Origin: a virus
DNA length: 56,117 nucleotides
Reading direction: 5' to 3' (one strand)
IMG/VR virus record: IMGVR_UViG_3300042868_001938
Span: 1-56,117 of that record
Numbering within the stretch: position 1 is the first letter of the stretch; every line of letters starts with the position of its first letter. Position numbers and translations under genes: made by a program. The notes beneath the pieces were generated by a model. That model did not search any database. It was not told the DNA's origin and saw only the letters and a program-made list of their open reading frames with translations. Positions 1-8,261 of this stretch are shown here, piece by piece.

Positions 1-701
1 TTGCTAAGATTGGTATTGTAACTTAACTGAATATCTGTCCTACCTGAACGTATCATCTCCTCAAGTATAACATAATGTTCTTCTGTAATCAAGGGCTCTC
101 CGCCCGCAAAGTATGCAGTTTCTATGTGTTCAATCTGACCCAATACGTCGGATAAGAACTCTTTGTTGTCATTCTTAGGTATAGTTCTAGCGAACCAAAC
201 GTTGTTCTTTAAGTCTTCTTGTTCCCATTGTGTGCTGAATCCTGATCCGCACGTTCTGCATTTAAAGTTACAAATGTTACTGAAACGGATATCAAAGTAA
301 CGCATTTTAAACTCACTCAATGACCCATCAATGTTCGTGGTTTCCATTGCTTCACCAAAAAACTGTTCATAGTCTCTGTTAGCATGTTTGCGGAAACTCA
401 CTACACCCTGATCTTCGTGATTGTGACATTTAGCACATTCAGGATTTCTTACGTCAGATAGCATATCTAAACGTAATTGTTTCATCTTATCACTGTTAAT
501 GATAGTTGACAATGATTGTGTTCTAGAATTACCTACGCCGTCTTCTGTGGCACAAGATTCTGATATGCAACATGGTGCGGCTACACCACTAGGACTAGTG
601 TGCAAATGAATCCAAGGAATGATACAGAATGACTTTCCCTCAGTCAATATATCTTTCTTTGGTATAGCCTTCTTTGGAAGCTTTTTTACTTTTTTTATCA
701 T
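1..701 (-). CDS. Radical SAM protein with N-terminal twitch domain (3' end off the window)
   Basis: Reading leftward from ATG 701-699, 233 codons are open to the window edge, so the C-terminus is missing. Residues 144-151 carry the radical SAM iron-sulfur motif CNFKCRTC (CxxxCxxC), followed by a GGEP motif near residue 205. Before the core, Cys26, the pair Cys44-Cys45, Cys50 and an ECAKC motif (89-92) form a second cysteine cluster in the arrangement of N-terminal-twitch radical SAM proteins, where it would hold an auxiliary cluster. The start overlaps the upstream stop as ATGA, so translation is probably coupled to its paralogue. The family cleaves S-adenosylmethionine to start radical chemistry. 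The substrate is unknown; glycosyltransferase neighbours suggest sugar or surface modification, which is inference. Confidence 0.85.
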   Translation of the reverse strand, partial: MIKKVKKLPKKAIPKKDILTEGKSFCIIPWIHLHTSPSGVAAPCCISESCATEDGVGNSRTQSLSTIINSDKMKQLRLDMLSDVRNPECAKCHNHEDQGVVSFRKHANRDYEQFFGEAMETTNIDGSLSEFKMRYFDIRFSNICNFKCRTCGSGFSTQWEQEDLKNNVWFARTIPKNDNKEFLSDVLGQIEHIETAYFAGGEPLITEEHYVILEEMIRSGRTDIQLSYNTNLS

Positions 702-2095
702 TTTGGATTCAATTGATTAACTTCTTGACACAAACGGTAGAAGTTTAAATACTCAGGAAATACTGATAGCATGTCTGCATCTCTGCGTTCATCTAATTCA
801 TTGAACCAATTGTAGAAATCTCTGCGACCCTCTATCAATTTAGCATCTGAGTAATTTGTTTCAGCCATATAATCTACTACACGTTTGAACTTCTCATACT
901 CAATTGTAGTGAATGCTTCTGCTTTGTTGTCGTCTACATGTTCTTCCATGAACTTTAATGCATCATGCATGTAGGGCATGAATTCTTCTTTAGGAAGAAT
1001 GTTCATATCATATTGAATAGGATCACGCAAGTAAGGGGTGTCAAAACGAATACGATGTTTGTCTGAATCTTTGTCTTCATACCATCCATATTGCTTGCGC
1101 CATTCTAAGAATTTACCCAAGAATTCTTTGAATGTCGTGACACTAAAGATATTGAAAGTAATCATGAATGTGATTGGACTGTCTGTGTTCTGTAGATATG
1201 TATGAAAGTTCTTCTCCCACAGTTCTAAATCAAGACCTGTGCGAATATACTCAGCACGTGGGCCCCATGTATCTAAGCTAGTAAATAATTTGAAGCTACG
1301 AATCTTATTATCGTCACATAGTTGCTTAACTGATGTTGATAGCTTTTCAACCAATGCAGTCTTTGTCCCTAAGTTGCTATTGATGTTCAACTCTAACCAG
1401 GGCATAGGATCATTGTCAATCTCTTTCAGTAGCTTCCATGTGCTTGTATGCATCGTAGGTTCTCCCCCGGTCACACGCATGATATTCAATGTCTTGCGTA
1501 GTTCAGGCCACCATTTCCAAAATGCGTCAACATAGGGGTTTTCTTCTTCACGTTGATACAACTTCATCCAATCAATGTCGCAACGATGATTCGTTACTGT
1601 AGTGACAGGACCGTGATCTTTAATCTCGTTGAAGAATCGTGTACTGTATTTGGGGTGACAGTATCCACACTTAAAATTACACTCATTCCCGAAGTTGATT
1701 TCCAAATATTCAGGATTGATATTTTGATCCCAAGGACCTTTAAGGGTTTGCTCATAACGTTCCTCTGTAAAAATGCTACTGTTACGTATATGTCTATCAC
1801 TTATATAGTCCGGACCCATTGCTTCAATGTTCCAGCAATATTGACATCCTGCAGGCTTTTCACCTTCTAACATCATCTTTCGTTCCATCTTCTTTTCTTG
1901 CGTATTGTGCAACGCTGATGGATTATCTTTAAGCTCACTGAGTGGAATCTTATGTGGTTTAGGGTGATAACAACTGTGTGTCTCACCTGATTGCAGATAC
2001 ATTGTTACATGATGCCATTTGGCAAGGCAGAACGTAGGTGTAGCTTCGTTCTCAATCTTTATCTTAATCTGTTTGATTCTATCGTGTTCTGCCAT
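698..2095 (-). CDS. Radical SAM protein with N-terminal twitch domain
   Basis: This 465-residue protein has the radical SAM motif CNFKCGYC at residues 139-146 and a GGEP motif in RVTGGEPTM near residue 210. Its N-terminal part carries Cys23, Cys42 and a GCQYCW motif (Cys84, Cys87), consistent with an auxiliary-cluster twitch domain placed before the core. It is a diverged paralogue of the next gene downstream, with the same domain order. Its start overlaps the stop of the upstream glycosyltransferase-like gene (TAATG), and its stop overlaps the next start (ATGA), so the genes form one translationally coupled operon. The family assignment is secure. The reaction is unknown; epimerisation, methylthiolation or peptide modification are all possible in this superfamily. 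Confidence 0.87.
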   Translation of the reverse strand: MAEHDRIKQIKIKIENEATPTFCLAKWHHVTMYLQSGETHSCYHPKPHKIPLSELKDNPSALHNTQEKKMERKMMLEGEKPAGCQYCWNIEAMGPDYISDRHIRNSSIFTEERYEQTLKGPWDQNINPEYLEINFGNECNFKCGYCHPKYSTRFFNEIKDHGPVTTVTNHRCDIDWMKLYQREEENPYVDAFWKWWPELRKTLNIMRVTGGEPTMHTSTWKLLKEIDNDPMPWLELNINSNLGTKTALVEKLSTSVKQLCDDNKIRSFKLFTSLDTWGPRAEYIRTGLDLELWEKNFHTYLQNTDSPITFMITFNIFSVTTFKEFLGKFLEWRKQYGWYEDKDSDKHRIRFDTPYLRDPIQYDMNILPKEEFMPYMHDALKFMEEHVDDNKAEAFTTIEYEKFKRVVDYMAETNYSDAKLIEGRRDFYNWFNELDERRDADMLSVFPEYLNFYRLCQEVNQLNPK

Positions 2096-3048
2096 TACCA
2101 GCCTTCAATTTTTCTAATAACATCCATCTCTGTTACGAGAGGGCCTAGATTGTGTTTGTCTGCATTGTAGTGACGTTTGAAGAACTTGCTTTGTTCCTTG
2201 TCTAGTGTGCAGATCGGTAGTCCTAATTTATCTTGAAGAATCTTACCGATATCTTCTGCTTGGTGAGTAGGGCCCATGTTACCGTATTGTTCCCACAATT
2301 CATTATAGTTGTCGAACCATTGTACATCATGTGCGTTCCAATCAGTAAGTAATGTTAAGTACGTTCCTAGGCGGGCACCGTAGATTGCCCAATTACCATT
2401 CTCCGCATCCATACCTACATTGTGCCAGACGGTCAAGTTGTTTAAGTTACGACTTGCTACTGTTTCTTTGAATTCATCTACTGATGGGACTTTGCCTCTG
2501 TTCAAACACATCTTAACACCTTCACGGAAACCTGCGCGCCATGCTTGAAACGGTGTCATGTTTGGATATGTTGTGCTGTAGCAATCATGCATTGCCCAAT
2601 ACAAATTGTCTTTACTGTCTAAGCAGAAATCGGCTATACGTGATTCATCACCTTCTGTCTGGTGTTCATGTGTTTTCATTTCACGCACATAAGTCTTTGT
2701 CCAAGAACTCATGCCCCCGTTGCCATAACGCAACCCGTTAACGCTATTAACAGCTTTCCAACGAAACTGTGCTTGTTTGAATTTCTCGTCTTTACCGGTG
2801 AAGTCTAGTTGAATGTTGAAGAAGTCTTCATCGGGCATGTTGTCCCCGTCGATAAGAATGAATCGTTCAGTGTCTGAAGCTTCGCCGGCCGCTTTGTGAG
2901 CCGCGTCAGAACCCTTAACACCGTCAACCCGTTTTGCCCAAGGCACCATGTTCTTAATCTTGAGCCAAAATTCTTCTTTTTGTGGTTCATCGTAACTGAG
3001 ATAGATGCAGTCTAAATCAGCTACGTCAATGATATCATCCGAGTTCAT
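2095..3048 (-). CDS. Glycosyltransferase-like protein (GT-A type)
   Basis: This 317-residue protein begins with a beta-alpha segment (DCIYLSYDEP, 13-22) and reaches a hydrophobic strand ending in DGDN (67-70), the position and form of the metal-binding DxD motif of GT-A nucleotide-sugar transferases. No signal peptide or membrane segment is visible, so it should act in the host cytoplasm. It lies between a 114-residue unknown, whose 3' end it overlaps by 14 bases, and the radical SAM pair. The acceptor cannot be inferred; host surface glycans, virion proteins and modified nucleobases are all possible. The fold call rests on the N-terminal third only. The rest matches nothing I recognise. Confidence 0.55.
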   Translation of the reverse strand: MNSDDIIDVADLDCIYLSYDEPQKEEFWLKIKNMVPWAKRVDGVKGSDAAHKAAGEASDTERFILIDGDNMPDEDFFNIQLDFTGKDEKFKQAQFRWKAVNSVNGLRYGNGGMSSWTKTYVREMKTHEHQTEGDESRIADFCLDSKDNLYWAMHDCYSTTYPNMTPFQAWRAGFREGVKMCLNRGKVPSVDEFKETVASRNLNNLTVWHNVGMDAENGNWAIYGARLGTYLTLLTDWNAHDVQWFDNYNELWEQYGNMGPTHQAEDIGKILQDKLGLPICTLDKEQSKFFKRHYNADKHNLGPLVTEMDVIRKIEGW

Positions 3049-3379
3049 ATGTGTTTAGTTTCCATTTCTGTATTTTACCTGTGTAACTGTCATTAGTGAT
3101 GATACTGATATCATCAAATGCACAAGTAACGCCCTCATGTTCGTCGGGCATCAATTTAGAAACTACTAAGTTAGACGATACTGTTGAGATTCTACCGTCA
3201 ACTACTCTAATGTCAGGACGACCTTGAGCAAAAGTCAAAGCATCAATGACAATGTAGTTTCCATCAAGCTTCTCACAAGTATAGCATATTACGTGCCCTG
3301 TGTCATCATAATATAGCCTAAGTTCGGGTGGAACAACCACTGGAGCTTCCCAAATAATTAAATGTTCGCTGTCTTCCAT
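3035..3379 (-). CDS. Hypothetical protein, 114 residues
   Basis: I do not recognise this small protein. It starts at ATG 3379 with an AAGGAA ribosome-binding site five bases upstream, and its last 14 bases overlap the start of the next gene. The sequence is rich in beta-forming residues and acidic overall, with two close cysteines (ICYTC) but no other metal-site pattern. No signal peptide or membrane segment is visible. Its tight packing between glycosyltransferase-like genes suggests a role in the same modification pathway, which is inference from context. Confidence 0.6.
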   Translation of the reverse strand: MEDSEHLIIWEAPVVVPPELRLYYDDTGHVICYTCEKLDGNYIVIDALTFAQGRPDIRVVDGRISTVSSNLVVSKLMPDEHEGVTCAFDDISIITNDSYTGKIQKWKLNTYELG

Positions 3380-3388
3380 TAGTATTCC

Positions 3389-4129
3389 TTAAAGTTTATT
3401 CGCAAATGATTTCACATGATAGTGAAACGGGTACAGTTGCGGGTATGTATTCACTCTGATATAGTCACTTGTTACTTCGTACAACAGAGTATCAGTCCAA
3501 GTTTCTGTGGGCAATTCATTAACGAATTGCTTCATATGTATCATACTCATTTCTGTAAAATTAGGTAGTAGAGTCTTTTCAACACCTACAATGTGAGATG
3601 CTATTGCGTAAGCCCAGTCAGTAGTAGCTAATTCTTGTGGGTTGCATTTTAATATAGCTTTGTACTCACCCCAATTCTCAAATACATCTTTAACTATTTC
3701 AAAGAATTGTTTAGCTGTTTCAGATTTCTTAAAGTATGTGATTGCGTTATACGTATCTGGTAAATCGTTATCTATTATGAATCTGCGGTAAGCTCTTACA
3801 TCTGAAACTACACCTTTGTAATTACGTATAGTGCTATTCACTACTATATCACGCTTAGATAATATATCCCACCAGTGGTCAATGTTACGTGGTATAATCA
3901 TATCTGCTTCTAACTTGATAGTTTCATCGTACGGGCTAGCTTCGTACACTTGCCAATCATTTTGAAGCTTCCAATTAGTGTCAGGTGCTTGATCGCCGTA
4001 GGGTAACATATCGGTAGTAATGATAGTTACGTTAGCCTCAGGCATTACCCGTTTAATACTTGCTTCTAGCTTACTAGCGCAACGGACGTAATCATCTCCT
4101 TGAGCCATTATAACAAAACCCTTAGTCAT
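3389..4129 (-). CDS. Glycosyltransferase-like protein, paralogue of upstream gene
   Basis: This 246-residue protein opens with the alternating strand/helix pattern of a Rossmann-like nucleotide-sugar binding fold (KGFVIMAQGDDY; NVTIITTD at 33-40). It then has the segment ASPYDETIKLEADMI at 64-78, where EAD (74-76) occupies the site of a DxD metal motif. The same SPYDET segment occurs in the adjacent upstream gene, so the two look like an ancient tandem duplication. The start overlaps the upstream stop by eight bases. Donor and acceptor are unknown. The first aspartate of DxD is replaced by Glu, so activity is less certain than for its paralogue. Confidence 0.6.
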   Translation of the reverse strand: MTKGFVIMAQGDDYVRCASKLEASIKRVMPEANVTIITTDMLPYGDQAPDTNWKLQNDWQVYEASPYDETIKLEADMIIPRNIDHWWDILSKRDIVVNSTIRNYKGVVSDVRAYRRFIIDNDLPDTYNAITYFKKSETAKQFFEIVKDVFENWGEYKAILKCNPQELATTDWAYAIASHIVGVEKTLLPNFTEMSMIHMKQFVNELPTETWTDTLLYEVTSDYIRVNTYPQLYPFHYHVKSFANKL

Positions 4130-4928
4130 TGATTAGCTCCATGAAGTTATCTTTGTTCATTACGTGAAAGTCACAATCTTTTATTGTAGTGTATTCTTTG
4201 CGAATCTTACCACGTTGCCAATTATCAAACATAACAGTATATTCGGTGTTGAACTCGTCATCGTTGTTTTTATATACGCTAGTATTCTTACCAACATGAA
4301 CTAGGTTCCATGGGATAATATCTGATGGATCAGTACTATGCCCGTTAGCTATACGTAACGCTAATGTCAGTGCATAGTCATTTCTGAAAACACCTGCAAT
4401 AAAGTTGTGAATGTTAGCATAATGATTGTAGTTCTTTTGAACCATTTCTAGACATTCAAAGATATGTTTTGCCCGTTCAGTCTTCCTGAACATTATCACT
4501 GTAGCCCACAATGTATCAAAGCTATAAGCACTCAATACTTCTTGCGGCACTCCCGGGTGCATCATAAAACTTGTAGTGTCATGGCAACAGAAATCAACAC
4601 CTGTATCAAATGTCTTCAATAACTTGTCTGAGTTAACTACGTAATCTGTATCCAATAATAATGTTTCGTCATATGGACTTAGTTCATATGCACGATATCT
4701 ACCTTTGTTTAACCAAAGAGTATTGTCTCGTTTGTTTGTTTTGTCTGCGGGTGCAATGATAACATTGTCAAATTCATATGTTGTATTTGTTGCGGCTGAT
4801 TCTTCATCAGTGACTACAGACACTGGTAGGTTTAGGAAATGATTGATACGCTTTGCCGCATACACAGCCATGGCATAATAATCATATTTAGGGGAGTTGA
4901 ATGCAAAGAGTAGAACGCCTCTGCTCAT
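4122..4928 (-). CDS. Glycosyltransferase-like protein with DTD motif
   Basis: This 268-residue protein has an N-terminal strand (GVLLFAFNSP) and the segment ELSPYDETLLLDTDYVV at residues 82-98, where DTD (93-95) is a canonical GT-A metal/nucleotide-sugar motif after a hydrophobic strand. It shares SPYDET with its downstream paralogue. Later residues (WNLVHVGKN, FHVMNKDNF) fit the acceptor half of family-8-like transferases, but I would not assign a family. The start codon overlaps the previous stop as ATGA, so it is coupled to the small gene upstream. No membrane segment is visible. It probably modifies a cytoplasmic precursor or a phage product. Confidence 0.65.
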   Translation of the reverse strand: MSRGVLLFAFNSPKYDYYAMAVYAAKRINHFLNLPVSVVTDEESAATNTTYEFDNVIIAPADKTNKRDNTLWLNKGRYRAYELSPYDETLLLDTDYVVNSDKLLKTFDTGVDFCCHDTTSFMMHPGVPQEVLSAYSFDTLWATVIMFRKTERAKHIFECLEMVQKNYNHYANIHNFIAGVFRNDYALTLALRIANGHSTDPSDIIPWNLVHVGKNTSVYKNNDDEFNTEYTVMFDNWQRGKIRKEYTTIKDCDFHVMNKDNFMELIND

Positions 4929-5230
4929 CGTTTTTTCTCTAATTCAGACCATTCTTCATACCATTCAGTCATCACTGATTCGTATGTGTTTTGCAATATT
5001 GATAGCAATTCTTTTCTATCAACTTGTACAGGGTTATTAAAAGTGTCAATTAAAATGACCTTTTCTTTATCCGATGCGTTGAGAAAATTGATTGTTTCTA
5101 AGTTAGCTTTCCAGAGTCCACCTTGTTCAGCGACAATAAATTTGCCGTCGTATTTGTCCCTGAGATATGCTTTAGTTGAATTGTGATTGAAGCGGGCTTT
5201 GGCCTCGCTGATTAACGTCTTTGTATCCAT
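4925..5230 (-). CDS. Hypothetical phage protein, 101 residues, first gene of accessory operon
   Basis: The start chosen is ATG 5230-5228. A GTG six bases further upstream is in frame but lies against the AGGAG ribosome-binding site (5240-5236), which is spaced correctly only for the ATG. The protein is a charged, helix-rich 101 residues with a conserved-looking N-terminal motif (ISEAKARFNHNS) and a GGLWKAN segment. I recognise the type as a small conserved phage protein but know no function. A TAAATA late-promoter element lies just upstream, so it probably heads the operon that runs through the glycosyltransferase-like genes to the radical SAM genes. Confidence 0.75.
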   Translation of the reverse strand: MDTKTLISEAKARFNHNSTKAYLRDKYDGKFIVAEQGGLWKANLETINFLNASDKEKVILIDTFNNPVQVDRKELLSILQNTYESVMTEWYEEWSELEKKR

Positions 5231-5245
5231 AAACACTCCTACGAG

Positions 5246-5253
5246 TATTTACA
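5246..5253 (-). promoter_or_regulatory. T4-type late promoter element
   Basis: TGTAAATA on the minus strand. With T4 late spacing the transcript begins at 5240, the first base of AGGAG, giving a 10-base leader to the ATG at 5230. Confidence 0.5.
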
Positions 5254-5275
5254 CAGATACAAAGACTAGAGAAAA

Positions 5276-6226
5276 TTATACGACTGAGACAGTGCCAGTG
5301 ACCGAAATCGTACCCCAACTGTTAGCTAAATTGGTTGTTTCGGGAGGTCGAACTGTAAGTGTTGTAGTACCACCGGATGCCACTACTAACCCGTCAGGAA
5401 CTTCGTCCCAAATAGTGTAGATAGTGATGACAGAACCTGTATCACCGTTGCTACCTTGAGTACCGTTTGACTTAGCAATCATACGAATAAATGTAGCTAA
5501 GTAACCAGATGGGCCTGTACTTGCAGTCTGAGTGAATACTGTTGTATTTGAAGTAGTCATTGCATAGTATCCGCTGTTAGTAGATACAGTAGGTGTGCTA
5601 CCGCCGCCACCAACTTTAGTAATACCGTTGTATGATGTACCAACAATTGTTACTGCACCTGAAGAAGGTGCAGACATAACTACAGTTCCTACGTTACTGC
5701 ATAAGTTGTTGAACAACAAGTTAATACCCGATGCTCCTGATTGTGCGCAAGTGATTGCTAATTGACCACCTGAGTTAAAGAAGTAACGTGCCGCATTACC
5801 GTTAGCAAAAGTTACAGTGTGTGTGAACGTTGCAAGTTGCGACCATGTTGTACCAATAGTTACAGTGTTTGCTGTTGTACCACCTTGTGAGGCTGCATTT
5901 AAACGAGCACTATAGATAGTATTTAAGTTAGGTTGTACAGCAGACAGATAGGTAACAATACCACCTACAACCGGTACACCAACTGAGCTAATACTTGAAC
6001 CTTGATGTGTGGCTGCACTAGCAGTATTAGAAACTAACGCTGCCCAATTACTTGCGGCAACAGTTCCACCTACAGCAACGTTAGCTGCCGCAGTTTGTCC
6101 ATATCCTGCAGTTGCGCCGCCGGTGGCCCAAGTAGCATTAAGTGTGTTAGCAGTCGTTGTAGGATTTCCGCCCACTAATGTATTATAATCTGTTGCCTCG
6201 ATTGTTCCAAATTGTGCCCAAGTCAT
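5276..6226 (-). CDS. Virion appendage/fibre-like protein
   Basis: This 316-residue protein is rich in Thr, Ser, Ala, Gly and Asn with almost no charged residues, typical of beta-structured phage appendage proteins. The N-terminus (MTWAQFGTIEATDYN, then GYGQTAA and NWAAL) resembles the N-termini of tail-fibre or collar-type proteins that recur as paralogues in T4-like environmental phages. The C-terminal third is beta-rich and ends in a valine-rich strand. An AAAGGA ribosome-binding site sits inside the end of the preceding gene, with only three bases between the genes. It is probably a receptor-binding or decoration protein on the virion surface; the exact location is inferred. Confidence 0.6.
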   Translation of the reverse strand: MTWAQFGTIEATDYNTLVGGNPTTTANTLNATWATGGATAGYGQTAAANVAVGGTVAASNWAALVSNTASAATHQGSSISSVGVPVVGGIVTYLSAVQPNLNTIYSARLNAASQGGTTANTVTIGTTWSQLATFTHTVTFANGNAARYFFNSGGQLAITCAQSGASGINLLFNNLCSNVGTVVMSAPSSGAVTIVGTSYNGITKVGGGGSTPTVSTNSGYYAMTTSNTTVFTQTASTGPSGYLATFIRMIAKSNGTQGSNGDTGSVITIYTIWDEVPDGLVVASGGTTTLTVRPPETTNLANSWGTISVTGTVSVV

Positions 6227-6229
6227 GGT

Positions 6230-7441
6230 TTATCCTTTAATTGTTACGATTGCTTCAACAGTGCCGGCGCCGTCGTCTATTTTATTCTCCAATGATCTAC
6301 CAATGACGTTGAACGCCGTTGCTTCCCCATCGTTTGCCGCACGTGCGATACCATTACCTGCACTAACTAAGCGTTGACCTTTACGAACTTTACCCGTAAC
6401 TTTAACTTGTACACGACCTGAAACTGCAATTGGAGGGTGAGTTGTATCTGACCCTGCTCCAGCATTCATCAAGTAAGCCGCTGTATCGGATACAACACCA
6501 AACACATCTTCTGATAATTCATATTGAACCGCAGTAATTTCTTTTTCCCCGCCCATTTCAACAACTGTTCCAGCATCATAATAAGCGTCAGCTTCAAAAC
6601 GTTCTGCCAAGTCAGCGTATGTAGCATTTAAACGTGATCCTGTACTCAATGTCCAGTTACCTGTAACAGTACCTGCAGTTGTATTAGCACCTGTAGTTAG
6701 AGTAATACCCTGTAATGTAGTTGCTAAGACGTTGCCGTTGTATGTTGGTAAATATGCCGCAACGTTTGCATTTGAGTATGTACCTGCAAAAGAGATTGGG
6801 CTACCATTTGAATAGTAATAGAAATCAGACTTGATACCTGCGCTTGCTGTGTTTGCAATAAACAAGTTACCATTAGTAATAACAAATGAGTTACCTGATG
6901 CGCCACCGTTTGCAGTCCATGTACCTGTCAATGAACCTGCAGTTGTGTTAGAACCTGATGTAATTGATGTTGTGTTAGCAGTACCTAAAATAGCACTAGT
7001 GATATTACCTACAGCAATGTTTGCGTTAGCACTTACTGAGATATTAGTGAAAATACCGTTTGCGCCAGTCACGTTGTTAGTTGCAGTAATGTTATTGGCT
7101 TGTAAGTTTCCAGTTACAGTAACTTGACCAAAAGTCGTTGTACCACCACTAGCAGTAGAAGTCAATGCAAACCAGTTTGCAGGGTTAGTTTCGCCGTCTG
7201 TAGGGCAAACTAATAAAACCTGTGTGTTGGTATTATACCACAACTGACCTCTAATAGGATTATCCGGTGGATTTACATCCGCAAAGTTTTCCAATTGATG
7301 CACAATGTTTGTGTCTAGTGTTTGTCCGTAGCCAGCATAGTTTCTTCCAGGAAGCCCCTGTGAAGTACTTGTTGTGTTGATAGTTCCGTCTGCAATTGTG
7401 GTCAGTACTGTACCATCACTCTTTACAATTGTATATGCCAT
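6230..7441 (-). CDS. Tail fibre-like protein with C-terminal processing/chaperone-type domain
   Basis: This 403-residue protein starts with a widespread phage fibre N-terminal domain (YTIVKSDGTVLTTIADGTI; GRNYAGYGQ; NPIRGQLWYNT), up to about residue 90. The middle (about 100-270) consists of short TGN/NAN beta-repeats typical of trimeric shafts. From about residue 280 it has a distinct domain (DLAERFEAD, then GTVVEMGG, VFGVVSD, PPIAVSGRVQVKVTG) resembling the C-terminal domains of fibres that trimerise and sometimes self-cleave; cleavage here is not shown. A TAAATA late promoter and a CGGAG ribosome-binding site precede the ATG. It is likely an adsorption protein. Confidence 0.7.
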   Translation of the reverse strand: MAYTIVKSDGTVLTTIADGTINTTSTSQGLPGRNYAGYGQTLDTNIVHQLENFADVNPPDNPIRGQLWYNTNTQVLLVCPTDGETNPANWFALTSTASGGTTTFGQVTVTGNLQANNITATNNVTGANGIFTNISVSANANIAVGNITSAILGTANTTSITSGSNTTAGSLTGTWTANGGASGNSFVITNGNLFIANTASAGIKSDFYYYSNGSPISFAGTYSNANVAAYLPTYNGNVLATTLQGITLTTGANTTAGTVTGNWTLSTGSRLNATYADLAERFEADAYYDAGTVVEMGGEKEITAVQYELSEDVFGVVSDTAAYLMNAGAGSDTTHPPIAVSGRVQVKVTGKVRKGQRLVSAGNGIARAANDGEATAFNVIGRSLENKIDDGAGTVEAIVTIKG

Positions 7442-7464
7442 ATTAAATCACTCCGATATTCTGT

Positions 7465-7472
7465 TATTTATC
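7465..7472 (-). promoter_or_regulatory. T4-type late promoter element
   Basis: GATAAATA, abutting the upstream-gene side of the fibre gene that starts at 7441. Predicted start 7459, with an 18-base leader containing CGGAG. Confidence 0.6.
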
Positions 7473-8093
7473 TTAAATTGTCACTAAGTTAGTCAAGCTC
7501 TGAATTCTAACTGTATAATCTATTTGAATTTGTCGGTTCAAAGACTTCTGAACCGGGTGAAAGATAACGTGAGTCAGTAATCGTGTGATTACGTTTCCAT
7601 CATTGTCTGTTCCGTAGTTTGCTAATAACCCAAGTTCGTCAAAAATGTACGAACTATCCGTTTGAGTACTATTATCAAATGCCGCTTGTCCTGCAGGCTC
7701 ACCGTAATCTAGCAAACACTGCACTAAAATGTCAGTATAGACCTTACCTGTAGTATGAGAAACTGTCATTTTGTTACGTGTAGGGTCTAAGTTAAACACA
7801 CTAGTATCATCAACGATTTTAGCGTAAGTTTGGTTATACAGTGCCGCATTCTGACCAGTTGTATTTGGTGGCAAATACGTAATAACGCCGGTTTCGTCAA
7901 CTGACGCACCACCGTTACCAAATGCCATTTCGTAGATTTCTCCGTAACCACGACTGCTTAATGTGTCAGCAATAGCTTCTGACATGTTTTCATAATTGAT
8001 GGCATTTTTCTTGTCTACGAATACTTCCCCGTTGTTTGGGTCGTAGATTTTGATAAAACCTTCAACTTTGTATGATAGTGTTATTACTGACAT
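7473..8093 (-). CDS. Probable virion structural protein, 206 residues
   Basis: This protein is mixed alpha/beta with motifs such as EMAFGNGGASVDETGVITY and LYNQTYAKIVDD (about residues 56-95) and a C-terminal strand pair (HVIFHPVQKSLNRQIQIDYTVRI). I have the impression of similar sequences in the tail/fibre clusters of environmental T4-like phages, but I cannot name the family. An AGAGG ribosome-binding site lies at the end of the small gene upstream, three bases away. Downstream lies the fibre-like gene. It could be a connector between the baseplate and the appendages; that role is inferred from position only. Confidence 0.6.
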   Translation of the reverse strand: MSVITLSYKVEGFIKIYDPNNGEVFVDKKNAINYENMSEAIADTLSSRGYGEIYEMAFGNGGASVDETGVITYLPPNTTGQNAALYNQTYAKIVDDTSVFNLDPTRNKMTVSHTTGKVYTDILVQCLLDYGEPAGQAAFDNSTQTDSSYIFDELGLLANYGTDNDGNVITRLLTHVIFHPVQKSLNRQIQIDYTVRIQSLTNLVTI

Positions 8094-8096
8094 TCG

Positions 8097-8246
8097 TTAA
8101 TCGCCTCTTGTTTGAACCAATACTTGTTTAGTATTCGGGTCTGTTATCTTTAGGAAAGAAGAAAAGTAAAATCCACCAGTTTCGTTCGGTTTTTTACCGG
8201 AATCTTCGGTAGATTCTACTTTTTGCTGATCCGCATTATTATTCAT
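8097..8246 (-). CDS. Small hypothetical protein, 49 residues
   Basis: This gene sits between the giant structural gene and the 206-residue gene. The start chosen is ATG 8246: a GATAAATA late-promoter element ends five bases before it, so a late transcript would start at the ATG itself. An in-frame ATG at 8261 directly follows the giant gene's stop and would add five residues; neither start has a clear Shine-Dalgarno sequence. The product is hydrophilic with an acidic/Asn/Gln-rich N-terminus and an aromatic patch (GGFYFSSFLKI) near the middle. Codon use resembles the neighbours. The function is unknown; it may be a small baseplate or fibre accessory protein. Confidence 0.6.
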   Translation of the reverse strand: MNNNADQQKVESTEDSGKKPNETGGFYFSSFLKITDPNTKQVLVQTRGD

Positions 8247-8251
8247 ATATT

Positions 8252-8259
8252 TATTTATC
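8252..8259 (-). promoter_or_regulatory. T4-type late promoter element
   Basis: GATAAATA, ending five bases before ATG 8246. The predicted start is the ATG itself (leaderless). Confidence 0.5.
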
Positions 8260-8261
8260 AT

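Noticed and set aside
5231-5236. GTG start for the first accessory-operon gene
   Set aside because: It touches the AGGAG sequence, leaving no spacer; ATG 5230 has correct spacing.
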